Shown here: piece after piece, positions 1-11,340 of the stretch
How the letters are laid out: each line of letters opens with the position of its first letter
How positions within the stretch are numbered: the first letter of the stretch is position 1
DNA from: Mallotus nudiflorus
Taxonomy: Eukaryota; Streptophyta; Magnoliopsida; Malpighiales; Euphorbiaceae
DNA: 64,000 nt
Assembly (NCBI GenBank): GCA_947683625.1
Contig: CANTUR010000069.1
Location: 1,116,001-1,180,000, forward strand
Reading direction: 5' to 3'
Program-made: the position numbers and the translations under genes
The notes under the pieces: model-generated
Databases searched by the model: none
Seen by the model: the letters and a program-made list of their open reading frames with translations, nothing else
Told to the model about the DNA's origin: nothing

Positions 1-1428
1 CAAACATAACTTGATCATAAATTTGCTCAATTTGCACCACCACTTTTTTTGCCTTTTCCAGTACCTAAAACATGAAATTTATTTACAAATCATCAATATA
101 ATGATCCCACATACTAATCTAACCATGCAGTATCCATATGATATGCATAAAATGCAAACCAACTCAATTTCACAATTTTGACCCATTAACTCTAAAAGGG
201 TTGTTTCATTCCAAATCTAGAAAAAATTTTCAAACATGTAAAAAATGAATTTGAATCTAAAATTTGAATAAATCCTAGATTTATATTTCTACTAACTTCT
301 ATAAAAATTTCACTTAATTTGGACAACCATATAGAAAGATATAAGCAATTGAACACAACCATGTCATTTTACTCAAACAAATTGTGCAATAAAATGTTCC
401 TCTTATTATTCTAGGATAGAAACTAAACTAGATCAAGCTAAAGGAGGTCATGTTTTAGAAAACTCTTCAAAGTTTTCATAGCATTAAAGAACACTCAATT
501 TGAAGCTTCCTAGATCAAGATATGATCAATACAATAAGACTAATGAACTGGAATTCTAGAACCCGAGAGCTATTGCATGACAACCCTAATCCAATTAAAA
601 AATAATAATAAAATTACTTACCAATTCAATCACCAAGGGCATTTAGGATGAAAATTACCTATAAAGTGATTTGTATCATCAAATTCCATTTTAAAAACTA
701 GCCTAAGCTTAGGAACTCAACCTCCTTTCTCTCTCTTTTCTCTTCTTTTTCTTTTCTCTTTTATTACTTCAATGTTTGTTAGTAAGATGACCATGAATTT
801 AAAGAATTTTCTAGACCTAATTTGGATAAATTAATTGTAAAATATTCATTTGAGCCCTTAATGAAATGGCTTTGTTACCTTTACAACCTCAAGCTTTTAA
901 TTATGAATTTATAGAATGGTTATTTGCTTCAATTGAACCCCCATTCTTTGTAGCATTGAAATTCTTATCCTTCACTTCATTTTAGCTTCATATCTCTTTT
1001 ATTCTCAATATTTCACTCATTTTGAGTGTCAATAAAATTTAAATCATTCTCACTCTTTAATTAAGTAGAAGTTATGGCTTAAACCAATACACTAGTCTAA
1101 CTGTATATACTAGCTTATACTTAAATTCTATCAACATATACATAAATGCAATGCAACATGAATGCAAATGTACCTATAATTAGGGAATGGATGTGCCAAG
1201 TGCAACATTAAATGTACAAACAAATTGTAAGTATAAGCAATAGATAACAATTCATTAGTACAGCACAGATACATCCATGAATAATCATCTCAAGCATCAG
1301 GCCATAGTCTCCATCCTTTGGTTTTGTTTAAAGGTATGCACCAGAAGTCACAACATCAAAAGTCCTAGCACCTAAAGTACTAATATTAAAACTCTTGATG
1401 CCTAAATCAACAAACTATCCAAAAAGAT
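1..1428. other. AT-rich interval without a recognisable gene
   Basis: I find no coding region, RNA gene or complete repeat here. A pyrimidine-rich stretch near 720-765 is the only compositional feature. The interval ends where copia-type LTR sequence begins. Confidence 0.6.
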
Positions 1429-3556
1429 TGTTAGCATAGATAATATGCCCTAAAGGCCAATCACATATTTTGACATTATAAATTATCCTAATTGGCAACA
1501 AAATAATATTTAAGGTGTTTATTTAATTAAATTATGTTAAATAAATTTATTATCAAGAGTTGATAAAATGAGCTACAAATTTATTTAGTACATATGTTGT
1601 AAAATGTTCATAATCGGTACATTAATATTTGTGTAATATTAATTTAACTATTACCTATGTCTATTTTTCTTAATTAGTATATGATACTAATAGTGGGAGG
1701 TAGTAAGTCTCATGCTACTTGATATGAGATATCAAAATAGACATATGGATACTTATGTGATGGGTGGATTGAACATTGATGTTTAGATTTGTGATTACGT
1801 GGATATTCACTTATAGTTAACAATCACAATCTAGGTTATAATGGTGCATATAGTCCTTTGTTTATTGCCACTTACATACTTATGTTAATCACACATCAGT
1901 ATATGACATGTGATGGCTCTAATCGATTAAATATAGGGATGAGTGTTCAGCCAAGATAGGATTCATCGCTTTGAGTGGATTGGGATAAGTTCTTATGCTA
2001 TATAAGTTTATTTTTAATGAATAAGTTTCTGGCTAGGAAAAATATGACACAATTTGAAAGAGTTTCAATATTTGTTATGTTTTATCAAGAATCAAAGCTT
2101 GAGATGAGTTCATATGATATAGCTATTAGAGTTTGACAAAACTATGACTCTAGGCTATATCGAGATCTTCTAATGAAGGGATTTTAGTGCATGATAATTA
2201 TGACCAAAATGGTTCATGTGAATCAATACATGCATTCATTTCTAATTATGTAGTTGTGATATCACTGTTAGAGGTCACTCATAACCTATGAGAACTAAAT
2301 GTGAATAATTGGGATTTTCACATTTAAACTTAAAAGAGTTTCAAATAATATCATGTGTTGATATTATAGTCTCATTGCCAATTAAACATGAACCTAGTAA
2401 GTCACACCCAAAAGAGATTTACCAAATCACCATCGATATTAATCTAATCATTGATAAAGTGTTTAATTAATTAATTAAGATTAATGGAATTGGATTTATG
2501 CTTTAAGTAATGATTTTAGCATATCATGAAATCTAATTCAAGTAAGGATTTAATTTTTAATTTATACTTAATTAATATAAGATATTAATTAAAGTACTAA
2601 ATTAATAATATATGTTGCTTCTAATTGGACTTGAATTAAAACACTTAGGCCCAAAAATGTTTTGGACCAAAAATTAATCCAAGATATTGAGAAAGCCCAT
2701 GAACCTAACCTAGGCCCATTTGGTTTTATGGATTGGGCTTGGGCCAAGTGTTGGCCCAATAACCAAGCCCAAGTCCATAAGATAATATGATAAGGATAAG
2801 CTTGGCTTATTAGGCTTGGCATATTAGGCATACATTATCTCTTAAGTGTGTAATGTTGACCCTGGCTAAATAAAGATTAGGTTTTATTGATTTTTGTATA
2901 GAATGTATATAGACATAATACATGAGATGTATTAATTCTCTTCATACTTTTTAATACATTAATAAGATATATACAACTTGCATACTTATCATGACAAGTT
3001 GTACACTTATCATGTAATTAGGGTTTTCTTTCTCTACATATATATACATAACCTAAGGTATGTTTCTAAGGTTAGAAAATTTAGAAACTCACCACAAAAG
3101 ATAGAAAAAAACACACACAACATAAACTTTAAGAGTTCTTGCAAGAAAACTAAATTAGTGCAAGTTTTGCGAGGGTCATTTGAGAGGCTAATTGCTTCTA
3201 ATCAAATATAAGAAAGAAGGAGATTTAGTGGTGCTTTGGTGTTTCAAGCTAGAAGCCTTACATTTAGAAGGCTGGAGCATTTGATTTAAGTGTTGAACCA
3301 ACTACATCAAAGCTTGTAGATAACTATTGTAGTTTACATTAAACTTAAGAGTTAGTAAGTTTCCTTAAACTTAAAATTTCCTAGGTTGTTGCTTTTACAT
3401 GTTAATGTGTTATTTAGCAATGTGTAAAATACAAAATGGATCTATGAGAATGGAAATTTTCATGTGATGAAGGGTTATGCAAGTGAAATTTAGAAATTTT
3501 ACTCTATATAAGGCATGTGCTCAACACACTTACTAGTTGCATAATTGTTTCCTTCA
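1429..3556 (+). mobile_element. Solo LTR of a Ty1-copia element
   Basis: The interval begins TGTTAG and is similar along its length to the two LTRs of the copia element at 48593-59274. Shared landmarks, in the same order, are the TATGCCCTAAAGGCCAATCA block, the GTGATACTAATAGTGGGAGG block, the AGACATGAACCTAGTAAGTC-like block and a terminal GTGCTCAACACAC block. No primer-binding site or coding sequence follows the 3' end, so it is a solo LTR left by recombination or a fragment. Both ends are uncertain by about 15 bases. An AAAAG near the left edge recurs at 3557-3561, but it is offset by two bases from the TG start, so I do not treat it as a proven target duplication. Confidence 0.75.
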
Positions 3557-3779
3557 AAAAGTTTCTTATTTTCACTCAAGATGAATAATATAGCTCTACT
3601 CCAAACAAAGGACATATTAAGATCATGCATATCATCCACACACTTGCATGCATCTATTATGAAATACTTACTCTCCAACTATTTGTGATTTGCATAATGA
3701 AAAGTTTTTAAGATAAAGCAAGGTTGTATAAATACTCTAATACTAACATTTAAAATTAATGTTGTAAAAGTGCAAGAAA

Positions 3780-4262
3780 GTAATCAAAATACTCATATAT
3801 GAAGCATTAGAAGGAGTGAAAGTAGGAGGAACAATATTGCCAAGATCAAATAAACCTTAACATAAGTTTAAACTGCTAGAGCTTGATAATTCATGGGTTG
3901 ATCTAATAAAGTGATATTACCAATACTGCAAGAGGATAAATAACACCCACAGATGTCTCATCTTGAGAAAATCCAATTGATGAGATAAGAGGCTTAATAT
4001 CAACCTAAAAATCTTCATCCAAGACCTCAATAAGGGCTTATGAATGAATGCCTCTTAACTTAAGTTGCATATGCACGAGAAAGAGTAGCACCAAGTAAAA
4101 AATAAAAAAAAAAGAATATGAGAAATACCTTATACATATCAAGAGGAATCCTCTCCAAAAGGTTCTTTTGGATGTACTCCATATAGTTATCATGCGAACA
4201 CTCCACCAAGGATGAAGCATCAATCCATTGCAAGGCCTTGGTTAACTCTAGCTAAAACAAGT
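3780..4262 (-). pseudogene. Exon-like remnant of an unidentified gene
   Basis: On the minus strand, three short stretches read like coding exons separated by AT-rich, intron-like DNA. The first (about 4250-4130) reads ALQWIDASSLVECSHDNY and continues to LLERIPLDMYK, followed directly by GTATTT as a possible splice donor; a TTTTAG lies upstream as a possible acceptor. The second (about 4035-3925) reads LIEVLDEDF, then an in-frame stop, then VDIKPLISSIGFSQDETSVG. The third (about 3852-3805) reads LGNIVPPTFTPSNASY. The composition differs from the flanking transposons. I do not recognise the protein. The piece lies between a solo LTR and the Tekay element and may be part of a low-copy gene disrupted by them, or chance open frames. 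Confidence 0.3.
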
Positions 4263-4736
4263 CATGACTTTGAAAATAAAAGTTAGAATACATAGTGGAA
4301 TGCAATGATCTGAAGGCTCACAATGCCAAAGATAGACATACTTGCCTAAATACCACATCTTACATCAACAGTCAGGAAAGCATAACTCTTAGCCTCTCAA
4401 GTCTTATAGCACCAGTTATAAATACATACTTGCTAGAAATTCTTAGTAATCCTAAGCCAATTAACATAAATTCGCAACAAAATAGACCAACTACATTTTC
4501 TTAATTTTGATAAAAAAAAAAAAGGTTAATTTGTAATACCCTATATTTTTTATTTAAATAAAGGAGTTTTCAAATAGTGTTATTAATAATTAATTTTGCA
4601 TTATATTATATTTATGTTAATATTATTTTAGGGTTATTAATATATGTGAGTATTATTTATTTATTGTCTAGAATTTCATTGTCTATTATTATCATTATTA
4701 TTATTATTGCTATTTTAAACTATATTAACTTTAAGG

Positions 4737-4738
<2 letters not shown>

Positions 4739-4824
<86 letters not shown>
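4739..4824. repeat. (AT)n microsatellite in the 5' LTR
   Basis: An uninterrupted run of about 43 AT dinucleotides. The same site in the 3' LTR (13165-13205) holds only about 20, so the run has changed length since insertion. Confidence 0.97.
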
Positions 4825-4827
<3 letters not shown>

Positions 4828-7093
4828 TACTTATATGTATATTTAGGGTTAAATATTATTTTAGATGTGTGTATATTAAAATAACTTGTGTATATATATA
4901 TGTGTATGTAGTATATGTATATATACCAATATTTACATATACACACATACATGCATAATTATAAATTAATATATATTAATAGTTTATAATATATATATAT
5001 ATATATATATATAATGATATAAGTGTATACATATATATATGTATATGTGAAGAAAAAGGACCAAAACCGAAGACAAAAGTAATAAAAGAAAAACAAAAGA
5101 AAACAGAAGAAAAAAATGAAAACAGGGAAGAAGCTTCCCGACCCAGCCCCTGCAGCCTCTCCCTCTCCGTCCCTCACCATCTCTCCTTTCTTCCTCACTA
5201 CGCCGTTCTCACTGCCACCACCAGAGACGCCATTGCCACCGCAGGAAGGAGCTTTAGGAGGTGTTGTTGTCGTTGCCTCCCGTTTCCTTCCTCTATCAGC
5301 TCGAACCCAACCTGATCCAACGCCACCCAAGCTTCCCCAACTTCCCTCATCCTCTTAGGTGTCCGTCCAAGCCAAGAGCCGCCGCTATAACTCACCTCCG
5401 GCGTCGAAATTGTTGGTTAAAGGTGAGTTGCTCAGTGTTGTTTTTAGGTTACTGTCAAGTTGTTTTCTGGTTGTTGATCGAATATAGATGTTGATTTCAG
5501 GTTGTTCTTAAGTATATGTTGGATTATGCCAATAAATTGCTTCAATTTGGATTTTTAAGCTTTTTTCTTAATTTTCCTTAATTTACAGAATTTTTGCATA
5601 ATTTTATTTAATTTTTATTTGGATCTCTTGAATTTTTATTTGGTTTAATTAGTAAAAATTAGAGTAATCATAGTTAATGGTTCTTGGTATATTAATTTTA
5701 TTTAAGGTTTTAGAATTTTGGTGTTAATTAGAGGTTTATATAAATTTTAGGTATTTAATTGGTATTTATGTTAATTTTCGGAAATTATTGTGAAAAATTA
5801 TGAAATTTTAATAATTGAAGTTATTATTGAATGTTATTAATTTTAGAACTCAAATTATAATTTTTGAGATTTTTATACTATTTTTATAAATACTTTTTTT
5901 TAGTTTATGTCAAATGTGATTTTTTAGGTTAAATTATATTTTTAGAAGAAATTATTGGTTGATTTTATGTTTTAATTATATTAGGAAGATTAATTTTGAG
6001 AAAATAAATTTTTGGGGTGATTAAATAATTTTAAGGAATTATTTTTAGTATTAATAATACATTATGTAATTTATGTATTTTAGGGGGTAAAAATGTAATT
6101 TTACGCTAATTATAGTTAAACATATATTTTAGTTAGTTTTATTAATATTTAAGAGGTTGAGAGAATTTTTATAAATTAATTGGTATTTTTACTTAAGCAG
6201 TGTTAATTTAAATATTAATTCCAAATGTTATAGATATATTTATAATACATTATTTTGGTAATAAAGTTGAATATAATGGTTTTAATTTAGGCTTTAATTA
6301 TATTTTCATAATGAAATACAAATTTAGTTGTTTAATTTTTGAATAATTGAGATTTTATATAATTTTATTTATTTTTAGTATATATGTGTGTGTGAAATAT
6401 GTATTTTGAGGAATAAATGTTATTAATTCTTGATATTTTGTTGAGTTGTGATCTCGGTCGGGGCTAAGTGTAGTTTTGGGAGCCCGACTCGAGTGAGTAT
6501 ATTTATGGTTATTAGAAGTGCATTTTTATGCAGGTGTGGCTCTACCTTTGGTAGAGAGATGTCCATTTTACAGAGGAGACTCTGCCAAAATTTTGGTAGA
6601 TTTTCTCGTAAAATGTGATATTCGTTGTGAATTTCTACCGTTAGTTAGGTTCTATCCTATCTATCGAGTCTTGTCCAGTCTTCCTCGAGTCAGCCTATCA
6701 TTTTACCATTATGTTGATTTATGATTTCAATTCCATAGTCATGTTTTAAAATTGATTTGTTATTTTCTTCTAAAGCATATCGGAGCAGAAGCTGTGAGAC
6801 TGAGGCAGACGTGTGCTCGTCAGCCTTCGCATTCATCTTGTAAGTTGATAGAATGATAGGTGCGTGTGTTTTAATTAACAAATGCGTGCGCTCATATTTT
6901 AATATTGATTATATAGTTTATTTAATTTAATGCTGTTATTTAATATTTAAACGCATTTTATTTATTTAAAATCGATTTTGAGAAATTTTGGTAGAACAGG
7001 CTACCTGGTGGGCTTCACTAGGACTATGTGCACATGATAGAGATTGAGAGATGGATCCGATATATATATATGATTGATGAATGTTAAACTATG

Positions 7094-7290
7094 ACGGGTG
7101 CCTCGATGGAAGCCTTTGCTCTCGGGGACCGCCAGTGATTGTAAGGTTAATAATGGACTGGGATGGGTGCCCCGGTCGATGCCTTTGCTCTCGAGGACCA
7201 CCAGTGCCATATATTTGGATTAAGTGGATGACTACGACTTGGTGCCTCGGTTGATGCCTTTGCTCTCAGGGACCGATAGTCTAGTTGGAA
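7094..7290 (+). repeat. Three imperfect ~70-bp repeats in the Tekay LTR
   Basis: Three units begin at GGGTGCCTCG (7096), GGGTGCCCCG (7165) and GGTGCCTCGG (7241). Each carries GCCTTTGCTCTC followed by a GGGGACC-like block and a CCAGTG or ATAGTC end. The same array is present in the 3' LTR (about 15447-15630). A related, more diverged array lies in the solo LTR at 32120-34674. Confidence 0.85.
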
Positions 7291-7898
7291 TAAGTGGGCC
7301 CAGTTGGCCATGTAGATTTTTAGGTTTAGGGTTCTACCGAGATTTTTTTCAAAAGCTATACTTATACATTATAAATTATTTTCACTATAAGTGTATATGG
7401 TTTTCAAAAAGGTTTTCAAACCGTATAGCTCTTTTATTGACTTACTCAGTGAGGTCTGATTCCCCTCAATTTATTTTTTTTCAAGAGCTTAGGAGTTCGA
7501 CCTCAGACTACCTCCACACCGGGTTTCTTCTTCACCGGCTATTTTATGTAGGTCATTGTAAGTTGTACTATTGTATTATTCTAGGATGCTATAGTAGTAT
7601 ATGTACTAAGAATTATATGGATTAAGTATTGTGTAATTTAGTTGTATGAACCACGCTTATGTATAAAGATTTAAGTTTGATTTATAATATGTGATGTTGG
7701 AGCATGTTTTATTTAGCACTTGAATTTGTTTATTTTTGAGAAAAATCAGTTTGATAATGTGTTCTATTTTAAAATAAGGTTTTAAATTGTAAGGTGTTGT
7801 TTATTCTTTCTTTTAGGGTTACTATGGGTTTCGGGGGCCTTATGTCTTCCCATTCCCTAGTGCCGGTCACATGCCCTAGGGTTCGGGTCATGATAAAG

Positions 7899-7911
7899 TT
7901 GGTATCAAAGC
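7899..7911 (+). other. Primer-binding site, tRNA-Met type
   Basis: TTGGTATCAAAGC lies three bases after the 5' LTR. It differs by one base from the usual plant TGGTATCAGAGC site, which pairs with the 3' end of initiator tRNA-Met. It marks the start of minus-strand DNA synthesis. Confidence 0.9.
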
Positions 7912-8066
7912 ATAAGTTTGATTAATTGTCCATGTCTGTCTTTCTATGTAACTACTATAGCTTTAGGGTTAATAATTGTCTTTGGGATGTTCTTGTTTCT
8001 AATTCTGCGTTGCGTTAAATATTCTTACCTCGTTTTGAATTCAATTTTCCTTGTCTTCTTTTCAGA

Positions 8067-9456
8067 ATGAGGCATGTGCGTACTGACCCTGATGTTGATC
8101 CGACCCTTAGATTTGATGAGCAGTTTGTGCACGATGAGGCTCCCCTTCCTATTCCACGTCGTAGGGGCAGAGGTAGAGGTAGAGGTCGAGCCAGGGTAGC
8201 TGCAGCTAAGATTCCTTATCAGCAGCCAGTCGAGCCTGAAGCCCCAACCGTTGACCCCACATCCTTTGCAGCTGGACTGGCAGGGATTAATCAGGGTCAT
8301 GTAGCACTAAATCAGGTGATGCCCCTTGTACAGCAGATGCAACAGCAGAGGAATCAGGGGATGACAAATACTGAGGCAACACTTCTTTACTCTCAGATTG
8401 GTAGAGTTTCTTTTGACGGTACGGGTGATGCCTTAGACTTCATTAATGCTATTAAGGCACGTACCATGACGGGACACACAGATTATCAGAGGATTATGAT
8501 AGTGGAGTTGTCAATTCAGGCGGTAGCTCAGGACTGGTTTATGCAGTTGATTCAGCCATCTATGCACGAGCTGACTTGGCTAGAGTTTAAGGACCGCTAC
8601 TTGAGATTTTTCTGTCCTCCAACCACCAGAGATGCCTACAGGTGGCAGTTACTCCACATCACTAGAGGGGTTAGGTCAGTGGATGACTATATCAGAGAGT
8701 TTAATAGGCTATCCTGACATGCGGAGGATATCAGGAGGGACCCTTATAGAGCAGTGGAGCTGTATGTTACTAGATTGGGACCCGCTTTTATTGTTATGCG
8801 TACTGAGGACTGCACCTTAGAGGGTGTGATTGAGGAGGCCCGTTTGATTAAGAGGTGACATATCCGCCAGGGCACCATGATAGATCCCTATATGGTTGGA
8901 GGCAGTGGATATGGTGTAGTTCCTGGGTACCAGCGGCCAGCATTTCACATCGGTAGTTCGAGTCAATAGGCAGTGGGTAGTTCACAATAGAGTGGTAGGA
9001 GATCCAGGACTCACCGAGTTGGCCGACATGGGTACGTCATGAACAGGAGGAGTGGTAGGGGTCCCAGATTCAGTACTGGAGTTAGTAGTAGTAGTAGTGG
9101 GCAGAGTTCCGGGCCAAGTAGTTCTGGGTCTGGAACCAATGCTTGCGCGAGTTGTGGATGATTTTATCAGGGCTCGTGCCATATGTTTCGGGCGCTTGCT
9201 TCAGATGTGGGTAGATTTGACATCTTGCCAGAGCTTGTCCTCACTCTGGATACCAGCCACAGTACGTTCAGGGTTCATCTTCGTCAATGGCTTAGCCCTA
9301 CTATCAGATGCCTCAGCAGTATCGAGCACCAGTACAGCCACAGCAGAGACTGCCTCAGCCTATGAGTCAGCAGGGTCGAGGTTCAGTTGGTAGACCTAGC
9401 GGTCATGGATTTACGCAGCCTTTGACTTCTCAGCAAGCAGGTCGTGGTTAGGCTCG
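8067..9456 (+). pseudogene. gag: Tekay gag (capsid/nucleocapsid), broken
   Basis: Gag forms the particle that packages element RNA. The chosen start (ATG at 8067) opens 216 codons containing a basic Arg-Gly run (residues about 32-42) and a capsid region with FDGTGDALDFINAI, WLEFKDRYLRFFCPP and VDDYIREFNRLS. A TGA at 8716 stops the frame. Homology continues in the same frame through further stops near 8857, 8967 and 8988. A zinc-knuckle remnant near 9194-9240 reads CFRCG, stop, I, stop, HLARAC, so two stops lie inside the CCHC motif. Several stops are explained by one C-to-T change from Arg or Gln codons. The reading frame then meets the protease frame near 9450. It cannot make full-length Gag. 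Confidence 0.88.
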
Positions 9457-9457
9457 A

Positions 9458-9961
9458 GTGTTCACTTTGACACCACAGGACGCTCAGACTTTGAATGCAG
9501 TGGTAGTAGGTATTCTCTCAGTCTGTGCATGCGATGCTAGAGTGTTGTTTGATCCCGATGCTTCACATTCCTTCATTTCTCCTGTGTTTACTTTGAGAAT
9601 CGAGTGGCAGCCTTCCAGGTTGTCCTTTCCTCTATCTGTGTCGACTCCTCTTAGTGACAAGTTGGAGACAGATGTCTTCTTTCCTTCGTGTCCGATGATA
9701 GTTGATGGTAGAGAACTATTGGCGGACTTGGTGTTGCTTGATGTGCTGGAATTCGACGTCATTTTGGGCATGGATTGGTTGTCGAGGTATTATGCTTCGA
9801 TGAATTATACAGAGAAAGAAGTGGTGTTCAGAATTCCAGATGAAGAAGAATTCTATTTCAAGGGTGAAAAGAGCTCCATGCCTTATAATCTCATTTCTGC
9901 CATTACAGCCCAGAAGATACTTAGAAGGGGTTGTCAGGGATACTTGGCAATGGTAAGAGAT
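9458..9961 (+). pseudogene. Tekay aspartic protease domain
   Basis: This is the first part of an open frame running 9458-10306. The active-site region reads VLFDPDASHSF. Retroviral-type proteases have Asp-Ser/Thr-Gly; here the third position is Asp instead of Gly, one G-to-A change, which should inactivate the dimeric enzyme. ILGMDWLSRY about 50-60 residues further on is the conserved flap-side motif of plant Ty3-gypsy proteases. It would have cleaved the gag-pol polyprotein and sits directly upstream of reverse transcriptase, as in all chromoviruses. Confidence 0.88.
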
Positions 9962-10830
9962 GTTGAGAAAGAGAATGTGGCAATTGAACAGGTGCCAGTA
10001 GTGTGTGAATTTCTAGATGTCTTTCCTGAAGAATTTCCAGGATTACCACCAGACAGAGAGATAGAGTTCTGTATCAATGTCATACCTGGTACGGATCCTA
10101 TTTCTATGCCACCCTACAGAATGGCACCAGCAAAATTACAGGAGCTAAAGGAGCAGTTGCAGGAGTTGCTTGATAAGGGTTTCATCAGACCTAGTACATC
10201 GCCTTGGGGTGCTCCAATGTTGTTTGTGAAGAAAAAGGATGGTAGCCTTCGACTCTGTATCGATTACAGGCAGTTGAATAAGGTCACCATTAAGAACAAG
10301 TACTAACTTTCGAGGATTGATGACCTGTTTGATCAGCTTCAAGGTGCTACATGCTTCTCTAAAATAGATCTGAGATCTGGGTATCACCAACTAAGGATCA
10401 GAAGAGGTGATGAGCCTAAGACAGCCTTTCAAATAAGATATGGCCATTATGAGTTTTTAGTAATGTCCTTTAGGTTGACTAATGCTCCAGTAGCCTTTAT
10501 GGACTTGATGAATCGATGTTTAGGCCATACTTGGACCGGTTTGTGATAGTTTTCATTGATGATATCTTGGTTTATTCCAAGAGCGAGGCTGAGCATGTTA
10601 TGCATCTGAGAAGGGTGCTTCAGACTTTAAGGGAGCACAGATTGTATGCCAAATTTTTGAAGTGCGAGTTCTGGTTGCATCAAGTGGCATTTCTAGGCCA
10701 CGTGGTTTCTCGAGATGGCATACAGGTGGACCCTAAGAAGATAGAGGCTATTACAGAGTGGCCGAGGCTGACTACAGTTAGAGAAGTACGGAGTTTCCTG
10801 GGTCTAGCAGGTTATTACAGAAGATTTGTG
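9962..10830 (+). pseudogene. Tekay reverse transcriptase, frameshifted
   Basis: The enzyme copied element RNA into DNA. The frame carries CEFLDVFPEEFPGLPPDREI, PYRMAPAKLQELKEQL, GFIRPSTSPWGAPMLFVKKK and CIDYRQLNKVT, which are the N-terminal RT motifs. A TAA at 10304 interrupts it. Homology resumes with IDDLFDQLQGATCFSKIDL and SGYHQLRI. Near 10517 the frame shifts by one base, after which FIDDILVYSK (10551-10580) supplies the catalytic Asp pair. KCEFW, FLGHVVS and FLGLAGYYRRF follow. The YRRF region leads into RNase H without a break. Confidence 0.92.
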
Positions 10831-11340
10831 AAAGACTTCTCAAAAATTGCTACACCTTTGACAAGGTTGACCCAGAAGAGTGCTAAGTTTGTGTGGACAG
10901 ACAGATGCGAAGAGCACTTTCAGTTATTAAAGGATTTGTTGACGTCAGCTCCAATCCTGACTTTGCCCTTTGGAAATGAAGGTTATTCAGTGTATTGTGA
11001 TGCTTCAGGAGTAGGATTGGGCTGTGTGTTAATGCAAAATGGCCAAGTGATTGCTTATACTTTGAGGCAGTTGAAGAAGCACAAGCAAAACTATCCTACT
11101 CATGACTTAGAGATGGCAGTCATTGTGTTTGCTTTAAAAATATGGAGGCATTACTTGTATAGGGTAACATGTGAGATATATACTGATCACAAGAGCTTGA
11201 AATATATTTTCCAATAGAGGGACTTGAATCTGAGGCAGAGAAGATGGATGGAACTCCTTAAGGATTATGATTGTTCCATTTTATACCATCCAGGCAAGTC
11301 GAATGTTGTCCTGGATGCCTTGAGTAGAAAATCAGTGGGC
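10831..11340 (+). pseudogene. Tekay RNase H domain
   Basis: The domain degrades template RNA during reverse transcription. Visible motifs are YCDASGVGLGCVLMQ with the first catalytic Asp, HDLEMAVIVFALKIWRHYL with the catalytic Glu, and YTDHKSLKYIF with a further Asp. An in-frame TAG at 11215 (a Gln codon with C-to-T) stops the frame just after this motif. The downstream connecting stretch, with LRQRRWMELLKDYDC and NVVLDALSR, continues the same frame. The motif order and spacing match Ty3-gypsy pol. Confidence 0.92.

Larger units (their letters stand above)
4532..7895 (+). repeat. 5' LTR of the Tekay element
   Basis: This 3364-bp repeat matches 12959-16240 along its whole length. It contains an (AT)n run, a G+C-rich segment (about 5110-5400), a long AT-rich middle and three imperfect GGTGCC...TTTGCTCTC units before the conserved end. 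Pairwise differences cluster in the G+C-rich segment and are nearly all transitions, while the AT-rich middle is almost identical to the other LTR. Confidence 0.95.

Noticed and set aside
4577..4952. Open frames made of Ile-Tyr repeats
   Set aside because: They are translations of the (AT)n microsatellite in the Tekay LTR.
5116..5494. Proline-rich and other frames in the G+C-rich LTR segment (also 13472-13850)
   Set aside because: They lie inside LTRs, recur in both copies with many replacements and show no known domain, so they follow from base composition.
7224..7625. 133-codon frame in the Tekay LTR (also 15579-15785)
   Set aside because: It is LTR sequence. The frame is shorter and broken in the 3' copy, and no transposon LTR protein is expected there.
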